Shown here in pieces: positions 44,222-52,091 of a stretch of DNA of 64,000 bases (positions are counted from its first letter, which is position 1; each line of letters begins with the position of its first letter). This stretch comes from Companilactobacillus nuruki. Its GTDB lineage: Bacteria > Bacillota > Bacilli > Lactobacillales > Lactobacillaceae. Below the pieces are notes generated by a model. The model saw only the letters and a program-made list of their open reading frames with translations. It made no database searches and had not been told where the DNA came from. Made by a program: the position numbers and the translations under genes. The stretch is from assembly GCF_002872255.1 (NCBI RefSeq), contig NZ_NIPR01000061.1, forward strand, positions 1 through 64,000, written 5' to 3'.

Positions 44222-44968
44222 CTAACGTGCAAATAACGATCCAATTGCATAAGTTACCAACATGGTCAATAAACCTGAAACAACATTCCTAATTACGGCT
44301 TTTAATTTATTAGCTCCGCCAAGCACTGCTGCGGTATATCCAGTAATAGTAAGCGCAATGATAACCGCGATTACAGTCGCAAATAATTTTATATCTTGAG
44401 GAAACATCGTAATTGATACCAACGGTAAAATCGATCCTGTAGGAAAAGAAATCATCGAGGCCAAAGCAGCCGCAATCGCACTAGTTTTTTCCTTAGGATT
44501 AAATCCATATCTTTCACGCACTGCCACATCCAATGGATCATCGCTCAACATTTCTTGAGTAGCTTGTGTAGCTAGCTCATTTGAAATACCAGTTGCTTGA
44601 TATTTATCACGGATAAAATTGAACTCACCATTATAATTGCTATCCAAAGCAGTTGATTCCTCTTCAAGTGCCCTTTTTTCAGTATCACGCTGCGTACTGA
44701 CAGAAACCCATTCACCCATCGCCATTGAAATGGTTCCAGCTAACATTCCTGCAATACCAGATAGAAATATAGCTCGATTATTGCTCTGTGCACTGGCAAC
44801 ACCAATAACGATTCCTGCAACTGAAACAATACCATCATTGGCCCCCATGACGCTGGCACGCATGACATTAATCTTTTCAGCTAAACTTTGCTTTTTCTTT
44901 TCTTTGATCAAATTTCTCGCTCCATTCATTATCATATTGGAATGGTTCTCATCTATTAACGAATACAT
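44222..44968 (-). CDS. VIT1/CCC1 family iron/manganese transporter (paralogue)
   Basis: 248 residues, with the same blocks as the next gene (MRASVMGANDGIVSVAGIVIGVA, MGEWVSVSTQRDTEKRALEEES). The start is uncertain: ATG at 44968 has no strong ribosome site and an internal ATG at 44935 is possible. Two adjacent copies suggest a heterodimer or division of labour between metals. It is divergent from the PerR-like gene, so control by PerR or a metal is plausible. Confidence 0.88.
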   Translation of the reverse strand: MYSLIDENHSNMIMNGARNLIKEKKKQSLAEKINVMRASVMGANDGIVSVAGIVIGVASAQSNNRAIFLSGIAGMLAGTISMAMGEWVSVSTQRDTEKRALEEESTALDSNYNGEFNFIRDKYQATGISNELATQATQEMLSDDPLDVAVRERYGFNPKEKTSAIAAALASMISFPTGSILPLVSITMFPQDIKLFATVIAVIIALTITGYTAAVLGGANKLKAVIRNVVSGLLTMLVTYAIGSLFAR

Positions 44969-45097
44969 AATAATCCAAAATTAATTAAAAGTAAATATAT
45001 AACAGTTTCATTAAAAGAGATAGTTTATTTGGAATTGACGTTCATTAAGTTATATAATTACTCTGAAATGATTCTAAGGTAGAAAGGAAGATTGCTT

Positions 45098-45562
45098 ATG
45101 GCTAGTAACGCCGTAATGGAGGAGACACTGCAGGTTCTAAAGGATCATAAATTAAGAGTTACCCCACAACGTCATATTATTTTGGCTTATCTTGTAAGTC
45201 ACCATAATCACCCTACTGTGGAGACAATTCGTGATGCTCTGGGTAAGGAATTGCCTAATATCGGCTCATCTACGATTTATAATATTTTGAATACTTTTGT
45301 TGACCATCATTTAGTCGTTGAATTACAAAATGGCGATGGAAGTACCCACTACGACTATTTCGGCTCCCCTCACTACCATGCAATTTGCACAAATTGTGGA
45401 AAAATTGTAGATGTCACGTATTCTGGATTCAGCGATACTGAAAAAAATCTAGAAGAAAAGACCGCTGAAATCTCCGGTTATATGATTTCTGGTAATCATA
45501 TGGAGGTCTATGGTCTTTGCCCAGAATGTCAAATTAAATTGGGAATTAAAAAAGATGACTAA
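45098..45562 (+). CDS. PerR-like Fur family regulator
   Basis: 154 residues from ATG at 45098 with GAAAGGAAG upstream. N-terminal winged helix [20 protein letters not shown], a metal site with HPTVETI and [19 protein letters not shown], and a structural zinc site of two CxxC pairs (CTNC, CPEC). The PHYHAIC pattern is typical of PerR, the peroxide sensor. Its stop overlaps the following arsenate reductase start by 8 bp. It faces two VIT1/CCC1 genes, which fits iron/oxidative stress control. Confidence 0.88.
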   Translation: MASNAVMEETLQVLKDHKLRVTPQRHIILAYLVSHHNHPTVETIRDALGKELPNIGSSTIYNILNTFVDHHLVVELQNGDGSTHYDYFGSPHYHAICTNCGKIVDVTYSGFSDTEKNLEEKTAEISGYMISGNHMEVYGLCPECQIKLGIKKDD

Positions 45563-45969
45563 TTCAATTTATTTCCTATGCAGCGGAAATTCATGTCGTA
45601 GTCAAATGGCTGAAGATTATGCTAAAAAATATTTACCTAACTGGGATATTCAAAGTGCTGGTATTAGAGCAGATGGTTTAAATCCTAATGCTATTAAAGT
45701 AATGGCTGAGGATGACATCGATATCTCAGAACAATTTTCAAAAATTGTTGACGAAAACTTTTTGCATCGTGCTACTATTATTGTTACTTTGTGTGGTGAA
45801 GCACGCGATAAATGTTTTATTCCACAAAATGCACGATGGATTCCATTGGTCCATTGACGATCCTGCTTTGATTTCAGGCAGCAATCAGGAAATAGCTCAG
45901 GCTTTCATAGATACTCGGAATGAGATTAAAGAATACATTATGGATCTCGCAAAGAAGATCAGTAATTAA
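45555..45969 (+). pseudogene. arsC: Arsenate reductase (thioredoxin-coupled, LMW-PTP fold), frameshifted
   Basis: It starts at ATG 45555 ([20 protein letters not shown]), with the CX5R loop at Cys9-Arg15. The two further redox cysteines of the thioredoxin-type ArsC, Cys80 and Cys87 ([10 protein letters not shown]), are present. In the region 45834-45850 the frame changes: frame one ends at 45857 after NARWIPLVH, while the conserved HWSIDDPA and the C-terminal helices continue in another frame to 45969. One extra base (or two missing) explains this. The sequence there is not a classical slippery site, so a pseudogene or a sequencing error is more likely than programmed shifting. It is coupled to perR by overlap. 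Confidence 0.8.
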
Positions 45970-46009
45970 TAAATAAGGCTGCTAGGTAACATGACTATCT
46001 ATAATTCAG

Positions 46010-46051
46010 AAAAAGGCAACGATCTATAACCATTAAACTGGCTACAGACCG
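46010..46051 (+). terminator. Intrinsic terminator after arsC
   Basis: AAAAGGCAACGATCT...AGACCGTTGCTTTTTT imperfect stem with a T run on the plus strand. Confidence 0.75.
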
Positions 46052-46085
46052 TTGCTTTTTTATTTTCAAAATATATTTTTATATA

Positions 46086-46104
46086 AATGATAAAATTTAC
46101 TATT
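46086..46104. promoter_or_regulatory. Fur/Zur-type box 1, metal ABC promoter
   Basis: AATGATAAAATTTACTATT, a 9-1-9 near-palindrome with two mismatched positions. It lies 62 bp before the binding-protein start. Confidence 0.45.
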
Positions 46105-46133
46105 TACTTTTTTAGATAATTAGTTTAGGGTTA

Positions 46134-46152
46134 AATAGTAAATTTTATTATT
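46134..46152. promoter_or_regulatory. Fur/Zur-type box 2, metal ABC promoter
   Basis: AATAGTAAATTTTATTATT, a 9-1-9 palindrome with one mismatch, ending 13 bp before the start codon. It shares TAGTAA-N-TTTTA-Y-TA with the box before the Zur-like gene. Confidence 0.55.
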
Positions 46153-46165
46153 AAGGAGAAGAATC

Positions 46166-47071
46166 ATGCCTATCAAAAAACAAAAACTTTTAGGAATTAT
46201 TCTCAGTATATTTGCACTTTTATTAATTTTATCAGGTTGTTCCAGCAGAAAAACTAATACAAATTCACAAAAATTAAATATAGTCACCTCAACTGATTTT
46301 TATGCTGAAGCGGCAAAAACGATCGTTGGTAATAAAGGCACCGTCAAATCCATTATTAATAATCCGGCTATTGATCCTCATGATTACGAACCAACAACTA
46401 AAGTCGCCAAAGAAGTTAGTCAATCAGATATCACTGTCGCTAATGGTCTTGGTTATGATGCCTGGATGAATAAGCTAGATAAGGGTAATGCTGCCTATAT
46501 TAAAATCGGTGAAACAGTTATGAATAAAAAAACTGGCGATAATCCACATATCTGGTATAACCCTCAAACAATGCCTCAATATGCTAAATACTTAGCTAAA
46601 GAATTAGGTAAGAAACAACCACAGAATAAAACTTACTTTGAAAAAAATGCTCAAAGTTATATCAAATCTCTTCAACCTATCCAAGATGAATTAAACAAAC
46701 TCAAACAAACTTCCCAGAAGATAACCAATAAGAACGTTTATGTTAGTGAACCTGTTTTTGATTACTCGATTGAAGCAATGGGATTCAAGGTAGCTAACAA
46801 AGGATTTGAAAATGCCGTTGAAAAAGGCACTGACCCTACCCCTAAAGAAATACAGGATATGCACCAAGGTATCAAAAACAAGAAAATTGCTTTCTTTGTT
46901 CTAAATACCCAAACCGATAGTAAATTAGTCAACAATCTTGTCAAACTGGCCAAAAAGAATAACATTCCAGTTTTAAACGTAACTGAAACACTACCTAAAG
47001 ATAAAAACTATCAAGAATGGATGCTATCACAATACCAAGAACTTAATAAAATTTTGCAAAGTGAAGAATAA
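46166..47071 (+). CDS. Metal ABC transporter substrate-binding lipoprotein (AdcA/ZnuA-like)
   Basis: 301 residues. Signal peptide with lipobox ILSGC, so it is anchored outside the membrane. Metal-ligand positions of the cluster A-I family are seen: DPHDYEP, NPHIWYNP and the Glu/Asp regions VSEPVFDY and NTQTDSKL. There is no His-rich loop. It binds Zn or Mn for the following ATPase and permease. The operon is probably controlled by the Zur-like protein encoded at 50805-51230, through the boxes at 46086-46152. AAGGAG precedes the ATG. Confidence 0.9.
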   Translation: MPIKKQKLLGIILSIFALLLILSGCSSRKTNTNSQKLNIVTSTDFYAEAAKTIVGNKGTVKSIINNPAIDPHDYEPTTKVAKEVSQSDITVANGLGYDAWMNKLDKGNAAYIKIGETVMNKKTGDNPHIWYNPQTMPQYAKYLAKELGKKQPQNKTYFEKNAQSYIKSLQPIQDELNKLKQTSQKITNKNVYVSEPVFDYSIEAMGFKVANKGFENAVEKGTDPTPKEIQDMHQGIKNKKIAFFVLNTQTDSKLVNNLVKLAKKNNIPVLNVTETLPKDKNYQEWMLSQYQELNKILQSEE

Positions 47072-47074
47072 TCT

Positions 47075-47758
47075 ATGATTGAAGCAAAAGACTTAACTAA
47101 AAGATTCGGAAAACAATTAGTTTTTCAAAACTTAAATTTTCAAATTAACGATGGGGAATTTATTAGTTTAATTGGCCCCAATGGTTCTGGAAAAACTACT
47201 TTAGTAAAAATTCTAATGGGCCTTGAACCGAGTTCATCTGGTACCTTAAAAATCAATGAAAAACAAACTATCGGATATGTACCTCAGTTTCGTAACATAG
47301 ATCTCGATTATCCATTAAATATCGAGCAATTTATCCGACTTAATCTCAAGTTTACTTTCAGTGCTAAACAAAGAAATCATGAGAACAAAATTATCAAATC
47401 GATTATGCAAAAAACTCATTTAACCGATCTAAGAAATCGTCCTCTTGGCTTAGCATCTGGTGGTGAGAAACAAAAAGCTTATTTGGCACAAGCTCTACTT
47501 AATGATCCTAAAATATTAATTCTTGATGAATCAACAGCTAGTCTGGATGTTGAAGTGAAAACACAATTGATGGATCTAGTTCAAGAATTAAATCAAAAAT
47601 ATCACTTAACGGTTATTTTTATCACTCACGACTACGAACTAACTAAAAAATATACAAAACGAGCTTTGTTATTCCAAAACAAAACCATTGTTCCCGTTAA
47701 AGTAGAAAATATTTCAAAAGAAATGTTCGAAGTGGAGGCAGAAAATGTTCGGATATGA
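47075..47758 (+). CDS. Metal ABC transporter ATP-binding protein
   Basis: 227 residues. Walker A LIGPNGSGKTTLV, signature LGLASGGEKQKAYLAQAL (the SGGE variant) and Walker B ILILDESTASLD. It lies 3 bp after the binding-protein gene and overlaps the permease gene by 14 bp. It powers Zn/Mn uptake. The Glu after Walker B is present, so it should hydrolyse ATP normally. Confidence 0.92.
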   Translation: MIEAKDLTKRFGKQLVFQNLNFQINDGEFISLIGPNGSGKTTLVKILMGLEPSSSGTLKINEKQTIGYVPQFRNIDLDYPLNIEQFIRLNLKFTFSAKQRNHENKIIKSIMQKTHLTDLRNRPLGLASGGEKQKAYLAQALLNDPKILILDESTASLDVEVKTQLMDLVQELNQKYHLTVIFITHDYELTKKYTKRALLFQNKTIVPVKVENISKEMFEVEAENVRI

Positions 47759-48542
47759 ATTTATGCGTTCAGCTTTTATTGCTAGTACCTTTATTGCAAT
47801 AACCGCTGGCTTAGTTGGTGTCTTTGTTGTTTCCCGTAACATGTCTTTTCTCTCACATACATTATCTGAAATCGGATTTGCTGGAGCATCATTTGGTATT
47901 TTAGTGGGAATTTCACCTCTAGTTGGTATGATCATCTTCACTTTAGTTAGTTCCATTGCCGTTGGTAGTTTAAGTGATGAATCATCCAGACGAGAAGCTT
48001 CCATCAGTGCTATTTCTTCATTATTTATTGGTTTAGGAATACTATTCCTATCTTTATCTTCAGAATCTAGCAGTTATGCCACGAATATTCTTTTCGGCAG
48101 TATTGTTGGTATTAGTGGCAAAGAAGTTAATCAGTTATTGATCTTGGCGTTATTTGTTATAGCAATCTTCGTCATTTTCTATAAGCCATTATCATTTGAT
48201 TCATTCGATCATATTGGCGCTCAAGCGGCTGGCTTAAAAACGCGATTACTATCTATTATCTTTCTAATAACTTTGGCCTTAAGTGTTAGTATTGGTGCCC
48301 AAATCGTTGGTTCATTGCTAGTTTTTGTTTTATTAACATTACCTGCCGCAACCGCTAAATATCTAGTTCATTCAGTTCCAAAAATGATTTTAGTTTCAGT
48401 AGGATTGTCATTAATTGGCGTTTGGTTAGGCCTCTACTTAGCTTTTGTCACAAATTGGCCAGTTACTTTCTTTATCTCAACCTTTGAGGTAATTGCTTAT
48501 TTTCTAGGGTTAAGTTATAAGAACTGGAAACTTAGTCATTGA
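47745..48542 (+). CDS. Metal ABC transporter permease
   Basis: 265 residues, eight or more membrane segments of the ABC-3 family: FMRSAFIASTFIAITAGLVGVFVVSRNMSFLSHTLSEIGFAGASFG and GAQAAGLKTRLLSIIFLITLALSVSIGAQIVGSLLVFVLLTLPAATA. GGAGGCAG precedes the ATG inside the end of the ATPase gene. It is the last gene of the metal operon; the hairpin core repeat 55 bp downstream may end the transcript. Confidence 0.92.
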   Translation: MFGYEFMRSAFIASTFIAITAGLVGVFVVSRNMSFLSHTLSEIGFAGASFGILVGISPLVGMIIFTLVSSIAVGSLSDESSRREASISAISSLFIGLGILFLSLSSESSSYATNILFGSIVGISGKEVNQLLILALFVIAIFVIFYKPLSFDSFDHIGAQAAGLKTRLLSIIFLITLALSVSIGAQIVGSLLVFVLLTLPAATAKYLVHSVPKMILVSVGLSLIGVWLGLYLAFVTNWPVTFFISTFEVIAYFLGLSYKNWKLSH

Positions 48543-48596
48543 TGATCATTATTTAAGTAAAGGTGGATTTCTATTCCAAACCTTTGAATGCTCAAA

Positions 48597-48662
48597 AATA
48601 GTCTGTATTAATCTCAACTATGTTCTTTTCTGGAACAAAGTTGAAAATTAATACAGACTATT
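48597..48662 (+). repeat. Hairpin core repeat, copy 5
   Basis: AATAGTCTGTATTAAT / ATTAATACAGACTATT. Compared with copy 1 the base before the last A of TATTGA is changed on both arms (G-C to A-T), a compensatory change that keeps the stem. It lies between converging genes. Confidence 0.85.
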
Positions 48663-48688
48663 TATTTTGAAATCGATTCTATGAGATT

Positions 48689-50119
48689 TTACTTAGTGAG
48701 TGGTTTTCTCAATACCCTTACACCAGTTATAACTGTAGCGACCAAACAAATTGCTAGCGAGACCATAAAGGCAACATGCATTCCAGAAATAAATAGTTCT
48801 GGATGTGCAGGCACATAGGACGTAACCGTATGACCAGCTGTATGACTCATAGCTGAAAATAACACAGTTGTTGCAACAGAAATACCAATAATCATTCCAA
48901 ATTCTCGAGCTAAGGCATTAATACCACCGGCAATTCCTAAATCTTTTACCTCAACTGAGTTCATAACAATTGAATTGTTGGGTGCTTGGAAGACTCCGTT
49001 ACCAAAACCAACTAATCCTACAAAGAACATGAATATCCATAATGGTGTATTAAGTCCAACCATCATATAACCAATTTGACTAATAGATATTAAGATCAAG
49101 CCAATAAAGGTTAATAATTCTGGGCCAATTTTATCAGAAACCGCTCCTGAAATTGGCGCCACAATTACCTGAACAATTGGAAAAGTCATCAACGCATAAC
49201 CTGCATAATTAGCAGCTAAACCACGTGCATTTTCAAGATAAAATGGTGAAATAACATTGAAAAAGAAATTAGCTACAAATATCAAAAAGGCACAGAATAT
49301 ACTAATTGAAAAATTGGCATTCTTAAAAATTCTCAAATCCAAAATTGGCTTGTCTATTCGTAATTCTATTCTAATAAAACTGATCATAGCTAGCAAAGCT
49401 ACTATAAATAATCCTAGAATAACAGGTTTTAAGAAACCTATTTCTTGACCTAAGAATATTCCCGCAAATAAAGTAACCATAACTATTGCGAACAATATTG
49501 CTCCAACTTTATCAATTTTTTGTTTTGATAAAGTAATGTCTTTAGGTAAAATTTTAATTCCTAAAATAATCGCTACTATACCTACCGGTACGTTAATTAA
49601 AAATATGTAACCCCAATTCAAATGAGCCAAAATCAGGCCACCAACACCTGGTCCAGCAATGCTACCTAAAGCTACGAAAGAACCGATTGTTCCTAAAGCT
49701 CGACCACGTTCATTGAATGGAAAAACCTCGGTAATAATTCCATTATTAGTACTCATTGTCATCGCTGCACCAATAGCCTGTACAGATCTTGCTATTAATA
49801 AGAATACTAATCCCGAATTAAAACCGCAGAGCAATGAACCAATTGTAAAAAGGATAGATCCAATTTTAAAAATTCGGATTTTCCCAAAGGAATCACCTAA
49901 TTTTCCAAACAATAATAACAGCGCACAAATAACGATCAAATAAATTGATACGACCCATTCAGCCTGATTCATTGGTATTGCCAAGTCCTTACTCATAACT
50001 GGTAAAGCAATGTTTACAATGCTACCGTCCAAGGTTGACATAAAAGTAAACAAACACACTGCGACTAAAATTAACCAACGGTGTTTTTGGATCTCTGGGT
50101 CTTTAGCAAAACTAGCCAT
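48689..50119 (-). CDS. MFS drug exporter, DHA2 (14-segment, EmrB/QacA) family
   Basis: About 476 residues. The better start is ATG at 50119, seven bases after AAGGGG. LDGSIVNIALPVMSKDL is the DHA2 motif D1 region, LFGKLGDSFGKIRIFKIG is motif A, and IGSFVALGSIAGPGVGGLIL is motif C of exporters. It is encoded directly after a PadR regulator and should be controlled by it. The drug substrate is unknown. Confidence 0.9.
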   Translation of the reverse strand: MASFAKDPEIQKHRWLILVAVCLFTFMSTLDGSIVNIALPVMSKDLAIPMNQAEWVVSIYLIVICALLLLFGKLGDSFGKIRIFKIGSILFTIGSLLCGFNSGLVFLLIARSVQAIGAAMTMSTNNGIITEVFPFNERGRALGTIGSFVALGSIAGPGVGGLILAHLNWGYIFLINVPVGIVAIILGIKILPKDITLSKQKIDKVGAILFAIVMVTLFAGIFLGQEIGFLKPVILGLFIVALLAMISFIRIELRIDKPILDLRIFKNANFSISIFCAFLIFVANFFFNVISPFYLENARGLAANYAGYALMTFPIVQVIVAPISGAVSDKIGPELLTFIGLILISISQIGYMMVGLNTPLWIFMFFVGLVGFGNGVFQAPNNSIVMNSVEVKDLGIAGGINALAREFGMIIGISVATTVLFSAMSHTAGHTVTSYVPAHPELFISGMHVAFMVSLAICLVATVITGVRVLRKPLTK

Positions 50120-50121
50120 AT

Positions 50122-50658
50122 TCATTCCCCTTTTCTCTGATTCAAAAGCTCAACCACCCATTTTAATTGGGTCTGAGCTCGTGAAATTTGTAATTGTTTA
50201 ACCAACAAAGCATCATTGATATCCTCTTGTGTCATATGAGTATTATTTTTTATCTCATATTTTATTTCTTTCAGACGATCCAACTTACCTTGCGAAAAAT
50301 TCTTAAAATCATTTAAAATTTTAATTTGTAAATTTTGATCGAATAGATGCAAGAATTGAATTTTCATTAAAAAGGTCAACTGGGTTTGTTTATTAATGGT
50401 TACTAACTCAGAAGCCAAATTCATGAACTCCTTTTTACCTTTATCAGTAATGGTAGCCAATTTTTGAGGCCTTTTATTTTCAGTCTCTTTAAAACTTAAC
50501 GAAATCTCCTTTGCTTGAGCCAGTTTGTCCAACAATGGATACAAAGTCCCAAAACTGATGGCTTGATCGTCTCCAGCAATACTAGTAAAAGCCTTACGTA
50601 GAGCATATCCAGTCATAGAATGATCCATTAATTGACCTAAAATAAATAATTCATACAT
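50122..50658 (-). CDS. PadR family transcriptional regulator
   Basis: 178 residues from ATG at 50658 (AGGTGA upstream). It begins MYELFILGQLMDHSMTGYALRKAF and contains ISFGTLYPLLDKLAQAKEI, the PadR winged helix, followed by a C-terminal helical dimer domain of the Vinculin-like subfamily 2. Its stop lies 2 bp before the MFS start, so the pair forms an operon. A perfect 9-1-9 palindrome lies 34 bp upstream of the start codon, suggesting autorepression. Confidence 0.92.
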   Translation of the reverse strand: MYELFILGQLMDHSMTGYALRKAFTSIAGDDQAISFGTLYPLLDKLAQAKEISLSFKETENKRPQKLATITDKGKKEFMNLASELVTINKQTQLTFLMKIQFLHLFDQNLQIKILNDFKNFSQGKLDRLKEIKYEIKNNTHMTQEDINDALLVKQLQISRAQTQLKWVVELLNQRKGE

Positions 50659-50691
50659 TATTGTCACCTATCTTTCACGATTACCTAGTAT

Positions 50692-50710
50692 ATATATCGA
50701 ATCGATATAT
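50692..50710. promoter_or_regulatory. Perfect palindrome, probable PadR operator
   Basis: ATATATCGAATCGATATAT, arms of 9 bp around one base. It overlaps the expected -10/-35 region of the padR-MFS operon. Confidence 0.65.
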
Positions 50711-50744
50711 TGCAAGGACTTTTCAAAAAAGAGGTATAAATTTA

Positions 50745-50798
50745 CAAAAAAATACTAATCTAATAACCATAAAAATGGCCACTAGATTAGTATTTTTA
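50745..50798 (-). terminator. Intrinsic terminator of the Zur-like gene
   Basis: AAAATACTAATCTA...TAGATTAGTATTTT with a secondary inner hairpin CCAT/ATGG and T runs on the minus strand. Confidence 0.75.
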
Positions 50799-50804
50799 TT
50801 GTAA

Positions 50805-51230
50805 CTATTTAGAATTTAATTTCTTAGTACAATCAGCACACAAACCGTAAACCTCAATTGCATGTCCTTCAACCGTATATCCAGGTAATTGATCAGTAAA
50901 AAATTCAATCGGACAAGCTCTCAATTCAGTCACCTTACCACAGTTTTTACAAACAAAATGATGATGATGACGATGTTCAAAATCACATTGATACTTAACT
51001 AAGGTCTTATCCTTTTCTTGATATTCTACTAACCCAATCTCTGAAAACTCTTTAAGATTTCGATAAATGGTATTATTACTCATTCCGGGATAAAGAGAAC
51101 GCATATAGCTAGCAATATCATTAATTGAGACATATTGAACTGTAAATTTACTGAGATACTCTATTAAATCAGTCCTTTGTTTCGTAACTTTATAATTATT
51201 TTTTTTGAGAATCGCAATTGCCTTTTCCAC
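50805..51230 (-). CDS. Fur family regulator, Zur-like
   Basis: 141 residues from a GTG at 51230 with AAGGTGAG upstream. Winged helix LKKNNYKVTKQRTDLIEYL, then CDFEHRHHHHFVCKNCGK, a His-rich regulatory metal site, and CxxC pairs (CKNC, CADC) for structural zinc. The His cluster and the absence of the PerR-type PHYH pattern point to zinc sensing. A box of the same type as those before the metal ABC operon (46134-46152) lies 48 bp upstream of its start, supporting a zinc regulon. Confidence 0.8.
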   Translation of the reverse strand: MEKAIAILKKNNYKVTKQRTDLIEYLSKFTVQYVSINDIASYMRSLYPGMSNNTIYRNLKEFSEIGLVEYQEKDKTLVKYQCDFEHRHHHHFVCKNCGKVTELRACPIEFFTDQLPGYTVEGHAIEVYGLCADCTKKLNSK

Positions 51231-51277
51231 TTATCTCACCTTTTCTAAAACTTACTTCTGAAAATCATTTTACCATA

Positions 51278-51296
51278 ATTAGTAATTTTTACTAAT
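51278..51296. promoter_or_regulatory. Fur/Zur-type box upstream of the Zur-like gene
   Basis: ATTAGTAATTTTTACTAAT, 9-1-9 palindrome with one mismatch. It shares TAGTAA-N-TTTTA-Y-TA with the metal ABC box at 46134-46152. Confidence 0.6.
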
Positions 51297-51306
51297 TAGT
51301 TTGTTC

Positions 51307-51335
51307 TTGACAAAACTTTAAATTTTTTTCATATT
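51307..51335 (+). promoter_or_regulatory. Promoter of the two-component system
   Basis: -35 TTGACA (51307-51312), 17-bp spacer, -10 CATATT (51330-51335); the start codon follows 64 bp later. It is adjacent to the Zur-type box, so Zur might also affect it. Confidence 0.5.
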
Positions 51336-51398
51336 TGGAGTATATGATTATTATTAGATAAATTAATTGAACCAAAAACATATTTTGGAGACTTGCTA

Positions 51399-52091
51399 AT
51401 GAAGAATACAATTTTAATTATTGAGGACGAGCGCAGCCTCTCTAGTTATGTCAGTAAAGAATTACAATTTGAAGACTTTGACACAATTATTGCTAATGAT
51501 GGTGTTGAGGCTTTGGACCTCTATGAAAAACATCAAAACGATCTACTATTGATTCTATTGGACTGGATGTTACCAAAACTTGATGGTATGGAGGTACTTC
51601 GTCGTATCAGAAAGCATGATCAAGTACCAGTTATTGTTATGACAGCTAGAGATTATGTTGGTGACAAAGTTGCTGGTCTTGATAACGGTGCTGATGACTA
51701 TATCACCAAACCATTTGAGATCGAAGAACTCTTAGCTCGTGTTCGGGTCATCAAACGTCGGGCTGAAAACATGTCCGAACCAGATCAAACATATCAAGTG
51801 GCTGACTTAGTTTTAAATACCAAGTCACATCAAGTAACCCGTGATAAAAGAAGTATTCAACTAACCCGCCGTGAGTATGATCTATTATTATTTTTCTTGC
51901 AACATACAGGACAAGTATTCACTCGTGACGAACTATTAGATAACGTTTGGGGAGAAGATTTTTTAGGTCAACAAAACGTTGTTGATGTTTATGTTGGCTA
52001 TTTACGGAATAAAGTTGATGGCAAAGAAAATAAACCTTTGATTCAAACAATTCGTGGTGTTGGATATTCGCTAGAGGATATAACAGAATGA
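51399..52091 (+). CDS. Response regulator, OmpR/PhoB family
   Basis: 230 residues from ATG at 51399 with TTGGAG upstream. The receiver domain shows IIEDER (acidic pair), LLDWMLPKLDG (phospho-acceptor Asp), VMTA and KPF. The DNA-binding winged helix has LTRREYDLLLFFLQHTGQVFTRDELLDNVWG and the C-terminal IRGVGYSL. It overlaps the kinase gene by 4 bp. The organisation resembles ArlRS-type systems, but the stimulus is unknown. Confidence 0.95.
   Translation: MKNTILIIEDERSLSSYVSKELQFEDFDTIIANDGVEALDLYEKHQNDLLLILLDWMLPKLDGMEVLRRIRKHDQVPVIVMTARDYVGDKVAGLDNGADDYITKPFEIEELLARVRVIKRRAENMSEPDQTYQVADLVLNTKSHQVTRDKRSIQLTRREYDLLLFFLQHTGQVFTRDELLDNVWGEDFLGQQNVVDVYVGYLRNKVDGKENKPLIQTIRGVGYSLEDITE

Noticed and set aside
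45834-45857. Programmed ribosomal frameshift in arsC
   Set aside because: No slippery heptamer or downstream stimulatory structure is visible; a mutation or sequencing error is simpler.
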